From assembly GCA_023101885.1 (NCBI GenBank), contig JALPQD010000303.1:2960882-3024881 (forward strand): a stretch of 64,000 bases of DNA. Reading direction: 5' to 3'. Positions within the stretch are counted from its first letter, which is position 1; each line of letters begins with the position of its first letter. Positions 59,886 through 64,000 of this stretch are shown here, in pieces. The stretch comes from Typhlomys cinereus (lineage: Eukaryota > Chordata > Mammalia > Rodentia > Platacanthomyidae). A model generated the notes under the pieces. It was not told the origin of the DNA. It made no database searches and saw only the letters and a list, made by a program, of their open reading frames with translations. Position numbers and translations under genes: made by a program.

Positions 59886-61885
59886 GGACATTGTTGGAGA
59901 GTCTGTCCTAATCTCAAATCAACTTCACTTAAGGGTTTTTTTTTTTATGAAGTTCAAGTCACCATCTCAAACAACAATTTTTAAAAACAGCATTTTAACA
60001 CAATATAATCCCCAAAGATACATTATTATATTTACAGGCTGAAGAATGACAGAAAGTACTTACTCTTTGTTTTCTCTAATTAAACCATTGTGTTTCTATG
60101 TTCAGCAAAAATACTGTAATTTATAACACAATGGCTTTGATAAGAGCAGAGATGTTTCGGGCAGTATACACTGCATTGTGTGATATAACTTGTACAGTTC
60201 AAAGTGTCTATGTTCTGTATTCAGAGCCAAGGTGAAATCCTGCAATGTAACACAGGTGAGCACTTCCAGAAACACCTCAGATCCATTGTATGTTTAATTT
60301 AGAATCTTTTCTCTTCCTTTTTTAGATAAGGTCTATTGTGTCCTGGGTTCAAACTCAACCCTTTGAATTAACTTTTGGTCATGGCATGTTCAGAAACCTT
60401 TTTCTGTTTTGCAACTCCCATATTCAGTTGTGCAACTCTATATGGAGTTGTGACCCACAATTTAAGAAAACAGCATAAGGTAAGTGGAGATTTTTCTCTT
60501 TCAAAATTAAAAGCAAATGTTTTAAATAGAGAGAATACACTTAAACAGATATCGTGGAGGTTTACATTTCATTCGTATTGAACACTTACTAGGAATAAAA
60601 ATATATGTGATTTAGAAATAAATAGCCTTAAAGAAAACTGAACCCACCCGATATTCATACTCCTCTTACTTTATTTTTTTGCCATCACTATTTTTTTTTT
60701 ATTTCCACTCATACAAACTTAACAGGTATACCGGTCTGCCATCACTATTTTGAACCAGGTCATAATAAAAAATTCTGAAATGTGTTTTCACTCTACAAAA
60801 CAAGATGGGTAAAAAAATACTGAAAATCATCATCCAACCAAAGTAACAACTATCTTCTAAAATTTAAATAATCTAGTTTTAAAACAAAGTAGCAGAGAAC
60901 AGCTGATGTTATCGTAATGGTCTCATCTTAGCAGGCTATGTGAACTGTAATGCCTCGTAATTTTATCTACATGACAAAGTCAGGCAGTGCTGCCAAAGTC
61001 CATGAAAATGAGCATATGTTCCTTCCCTCTCTTGGGATGAGGACAGTGAAAAAAGGTGTTCTGCTTTCTAGCAGTCCTGCAAGAGGAGCCGTGGAACTAA
61101 GTTGTACAACCAGACAACACAACACAGGAAAATTCAGATCAAAGGCAGGGTACATGCCAGAGTAATATGCAATAAAATTCTCTGCCAAAGCATTAAGGTC
61201 AGAAAAAACAATCGAGGAGGTGGAGAGAACCTGCTGGACCACCTTCTTATTAAAGGTGAGAGGCTAGAAGAAATACAATCTCGGCTATACTAAGGAGAAA
61301 ACAGCCCTGCAAGTATTGAAAGTATTGAGATTATTCTTACAGACATGTACACAAGTAAAAAGCACATCAATTAATTCAAACCCAGAAAACAAAAGTCCTT
61401 GGGTACGGGACTGTCCCTTGTGCATAAATGCTGATTACAACACCAGGTCAACCTGAGTGCCAACTATTTCCAAATGTAAAGACACAATCATGCAGACTTA
61501 ACACTTTGAATGAAAACCACCGATTTTACAAGAAAAACAAAAAGCTGCTCTTTGAACCACAGCCGGACGGAATGGGGTGAAGGTGTGATGAGTTACTTTT
61601 CTCTGCACCCTCTGACAGTCTCATTTCACCGGGGCGCCCCGCGGCCCCGCGGGCCTTCGGAAACAAAGGCGAGTCGGTGCCCCTCGGGCCCGCGGAGCGC
61701 ACGCGGCCACGTCCACAGACCGCGCGGCCGCCCACCCGCCCGTCACGAGTGGGCGAGGCCACGGGTCCCGCGCAGACCCGGGCTGGTCAGCGCTACGAGG
61801 AGAGGAGGGGCTCGCGGCCGGGAGCACCCCGCCGCGCCCCCAGGAAGCGACCCCCGGCCGGCGGCGGCGGACCTCGCCATCGTCG

Positions 61886-61908
61886 TCATCCTCCTCCTCC
61901 TCCTCCTC
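61886..61908. repeat. (CTC)n in the CpG island
   Basis: A run of seven cctcct-phase units before gccgcgtcc. Confidence 0.8.
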
Positions 61909-62129
61909 GCCGCGTCCCCGCCGCCTCCCCCGCCCGGGACCCGACGTCTGGGCTCGCGCGACCAGGACGAGCGGCGGGCCACGAACCTGCCCTCGGTGAC
62001 CGCGGGTGACGGCCCGACGCCCCCTTTGTGCGGGGCTTCCCCGCCCCGAGCGGCGGACCCCGGTGCGCGTCGGTCCCCGGCCAGGCTCGCCCTCCGGCCC
62101 TGCGCGTCCCGGAGCCCGCGGGTGGGTGT

Positions 62130-62262
62130 AGGTGGAGGGGCGGGCGGGCGCGGGGCCGGGCGGGCCGGGGGGCGCGGGGCCGGGGGGCAGACGGGCGGGC
62201 GCAGGCCGGGGGGCGGGCGCGGGCCGGGGGGCGGGCGCGGGCCCGGCGTCCCCGCAGCATCC
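62130..62262 (+). repeat. G-rich tandem tract with quadruplex potential
   Basis: Many runs of three to six G (ggggcgggcgggcgcgggg and similar), including imperfect tandem ccggggggcgggcgcggg units. It lies just inside intron 1, with the G-rich strand being the RNF24 template strand. Confidence 0.85.
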
Positions 62263-62342
62263 CCGACCCGACCTGCGCGGTGCCCGGAGCCCGGCGCGGG
62301 GGCGGCGGCCCTCGACAGCCTGGCCCTGGCCCGGTCACTTAC

Positions 62343-62520
62343 GCGGGCGTGCGGGACCGTCGGCGCCCGGCCGCGGGCTTCGGGGGGCCGACTGCGGGCG
62401 ACCAGCGTTAGTCCTGACAGCGAGCGACTGAGGGGGCTGCGGCCGACTGCGCGCGGGGCCCCGGCGAGGGGCGGGCCGGCGGGGGAGGGGCGGGCGCCGC
62501 GCCTCTCATTCATGCCGCGG
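62343..62520 (-). other. RNF24: Probable RNF24 non-coding first exon
   Basis: The minus strand reads cccgc followed by gtaagtg at 62342 and below, the only consensus donor of this quality I see in the island. The exon therefore ends at 62343. Its 5' end (transcription start) is not determinable; 62520 is a guess near the edge of the densest CpG. The 5' UTR continues at 19853. Confidence 0.55.
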
Positions 62521-62650
62521 GGGCGGGGTGTGGGACCCGGATGCCCGGGCAGCCCCGCCCACCTCACTGAGGGCTCAGGCTTCAGGGTCCGCAATGCGCA
62601 GACGCAGCGCTCCTCGGTAGGGCCTCGCGCACTGCCTAGTGGGATTAGTT

Positions 62651-64000
62651 AGCTGTGAGGTTGGGGCCTCACCTCTCATGTTTCATGTTCTTATTTCTTA
62701 TGGGCACTTTTTTTTTTTTAAAACAGTAAAAAAGTGAAACGCCGCTTCCTTTCCAGCATCCAGTCTAGAAGTTCTCCAGCATGATGTACCTCTAGTAAGA
62801 TGGGGAAATGATATATAGGTACATACTACCCCCTCCTCTAGCTATTTCTCCTACTGCACATCAATAGTCTGTCCAGGTACTGGAAGGAAGTGAAGTATAT
62901 TCAGGAACTAGTATATTCCTTTACTTAAGTACATCTTTCTATTCCTCTGCTCCCGTTCTATACTGTGGACAAGAAACTGACTCCACGACTTGAGGGGATT
63001 TCAGGATTTGGGAGAATCTAAGCCGTTCTTGTAATATTGAGGTACTGGATCTAGTGCATCAGTTGGCTTTCTTGTTTTTTCTTTTGTTTTTTTTTGTATT
63101 CTTTTCCCGGTCCCTTGGCTCTGCTATGTTGGGACTGGAAGCATAGCCACCCCCTCTGCAGTGTGTGGACACTGCAGCTCAGGCCTTCCCCACATTTTCC
63201 TGTCTTAGGTTCTTCTGACTTCTTCCCTCTCTAACCCTTCACACAAACCACAAATAATTCAGTAACTTAACTTTGGGAAATAATTCATTATGAAAAAGTG
63301 CCAATCAAGCCATTCCTCCTGCTATGACAAACGATAAGCTTCCAAGGCAAGGGGAAGTAAGAGGAAACATGAGTGAACATCTCAAGAGGTAACCAACTTG
63401 CTACTCAGTGGTCACAGTTTCTCAATGTGAGAGATAGGTATAGGCATATAATAAGGGAAAGAATGCAATAATTCCATTGGAACACTTACTTGTTTCAGGG
63501 TATGGACTCACATCCTTTCTACCCCTCAAGCCAGGAAGTTGGGGAATCCCTTTTGTCCTTGTTCTAAATCCCAGAAGTACTAAGAGGGCCTTCTAGATTC
63601 AGTCTGCTGACAATACTTCTCACATTGGTCTAAACCAGACCTTTTTAGTTTTCATGAGCTGTTGCAGACTTCTCAATCCATTCCACAAAAATCTGTTCTC
63701 TTGCTAGACAAATGTGCTGTTTTTTTTCCCTTTTTTTTCTCTTTCCCTGCCCCATCTGGCACTTTGAGCCTTATTTTGCAGCAGTGTCCAGAACCAGACT
63801 ACACTGTTTCACTTCTTGCAACTGTTGCTTTTTGGCCTTTCTACCTGAAAAGCAACACTTACCTGGCAATACACAAAAGTCTCCATTTCCTCTTAAAATC
63901 CATGAAAAACTTTCAGGGCTGTGAAAACATTCTGTATGACACTGTGTAGATGAATATATCTCATTATACATTTATGCAGATCTGTAAAGTATGCAGCAGC
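62651..64000. other. Upstream flank of RNF24, no gene seen
   Basis: AT-rich DNA with short poly-T runs (62709, 63091, 63721). No repeat, exon or RNA gene that I recognise. Short open frames at the right end have no family resemblance. Confidence 0.6.

Larger units (their letters stand above)
19854..62342 (-). other. RNF24: RNF24 first intron, about 42.5 kb
   Basis: Inferred from the 5'-most donor (62342-62341) to the acceptor of the first coding exon (19854-19855). Extra non-coding exons inside are possible; one candidate is at 53.9 kb. Stretches where I see no repeat: 20435-21640, 21700-22370, 23090-23750, 23790-24240, 24900-25630, 26970-27530, 33790-34750, 35140-35570, 35990-36510, 36960-37320, 37460-37860, 39460-39600, 39810-40370, 40820-41380, 47250-47860, 48090-48550, 49070-49490, 51210-51460, 51990-52370, 52690-54450, 55690-57420, 57945-59095 and 59890-61600. 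They are AT-rich and carry only short homopolymers. Confidence 0.6.
61625..62650. promoter_or_regulatory. CpG island, probable RNF24 promoter
   Basis: About 1 kb of very GC-rich, CpG-dense sequence in an otherwise AT-rich window. It begins abruptly after the AT-rich sequence ending near 61620 and ends near 62650. It has no TATA box that I can see. An NRF1-like caatgcgcagacgc lies at 62591. Position and the minus-strand donor inside it fit the RNF24 promoter. Long open frames on both strands here are composition effects (no stops in GC-rich DNA). Confidence 0.85.

Noticed and set aside
61510..62652. Long open frames of 380 residues (plus) and 283 residues (minus) in the CpG island
   Set aside because: Low-complexity Pro/Arg/Gly/Ala translations in several overlapping frames on both strands; GC-rich DNA lacks stop codons. 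No domain and no splice-supported frame.

Overview
This is mammalian nuclear DNA from a rodent. Its interspersed repeats are those of mouse-like rodents: B1, ID, B3 and B2-type SINEs, MT-like MaLR LTRs and rodent-style LINE-1 3' ends. The most recent SINE subfamily is not the mouse or rat consensus I know, so I place the species in Myomorpha but outside the house mouse and rat, and cannot name it. There is no sign of bacterial, phage or CRISPR content.

The window holds one recognisable protein gene, RNF24 (RING finger protein 24), on the minus strand and spanning almost the whole window. A CpG island at about 61.6-62.65 kb carries the likely promoter and non-coding first exon, with a strong minus-strand splice donor at 62343/62342. 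A first intron of about 42.5 kb follows. The coding exons lie at 19704-19853 (start codon), 10888-10930, 7266-7307, 3077-3156 and ..2412-2274 (stop codon). All splice sites are GT-AG, the reading frame closes at every junction, and the spliced product is 148 residues: one transmembrane segment plus a complete C3H2C3 RING-H2 finger. The 3' UTR runs to the left edge without a clear poly(A) signal and probably continues outside the window. Bases beyond 62660 are upstream of the gene.

The rest is intronic and repeat-rich. A B2-type SINE family occurs in two age layers: about twenty older copies, and nine young, CpG-rich copies (one of them 5'-truncated), most with clear target-site duplications. 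Ancient antisense LINE-1 relics lie at 11.26-11.69 and 14.24-16.66 kb. Younger LINE-1 3' ends lie at 25.93-26.85, 28.12-31.23 and 43.55-46.97 kb. MaLR LTRs lie near 5.6, 22.5, 28.0-33.5, 43.0-43.3, 51.5-52.0 and 59.5-59.9 kb.

The most structured region is 27.9-33.8 kb. An ancient LTR-like repeat is split by a complete MaLR provirus with a near-matching 5-bp duplication. The MaLR is split by a LINE-1, the LINE-1 contains a retrocopied mRNA 3' UTR and a retroviral LTR, and the MaLR internal region also holds a young SINE. I found no new gene system; the notable points are nested transposons, composite SINEs, SINE crowding around RNF24's very short exons, and a possible unannotated exon near 53.9 kb.
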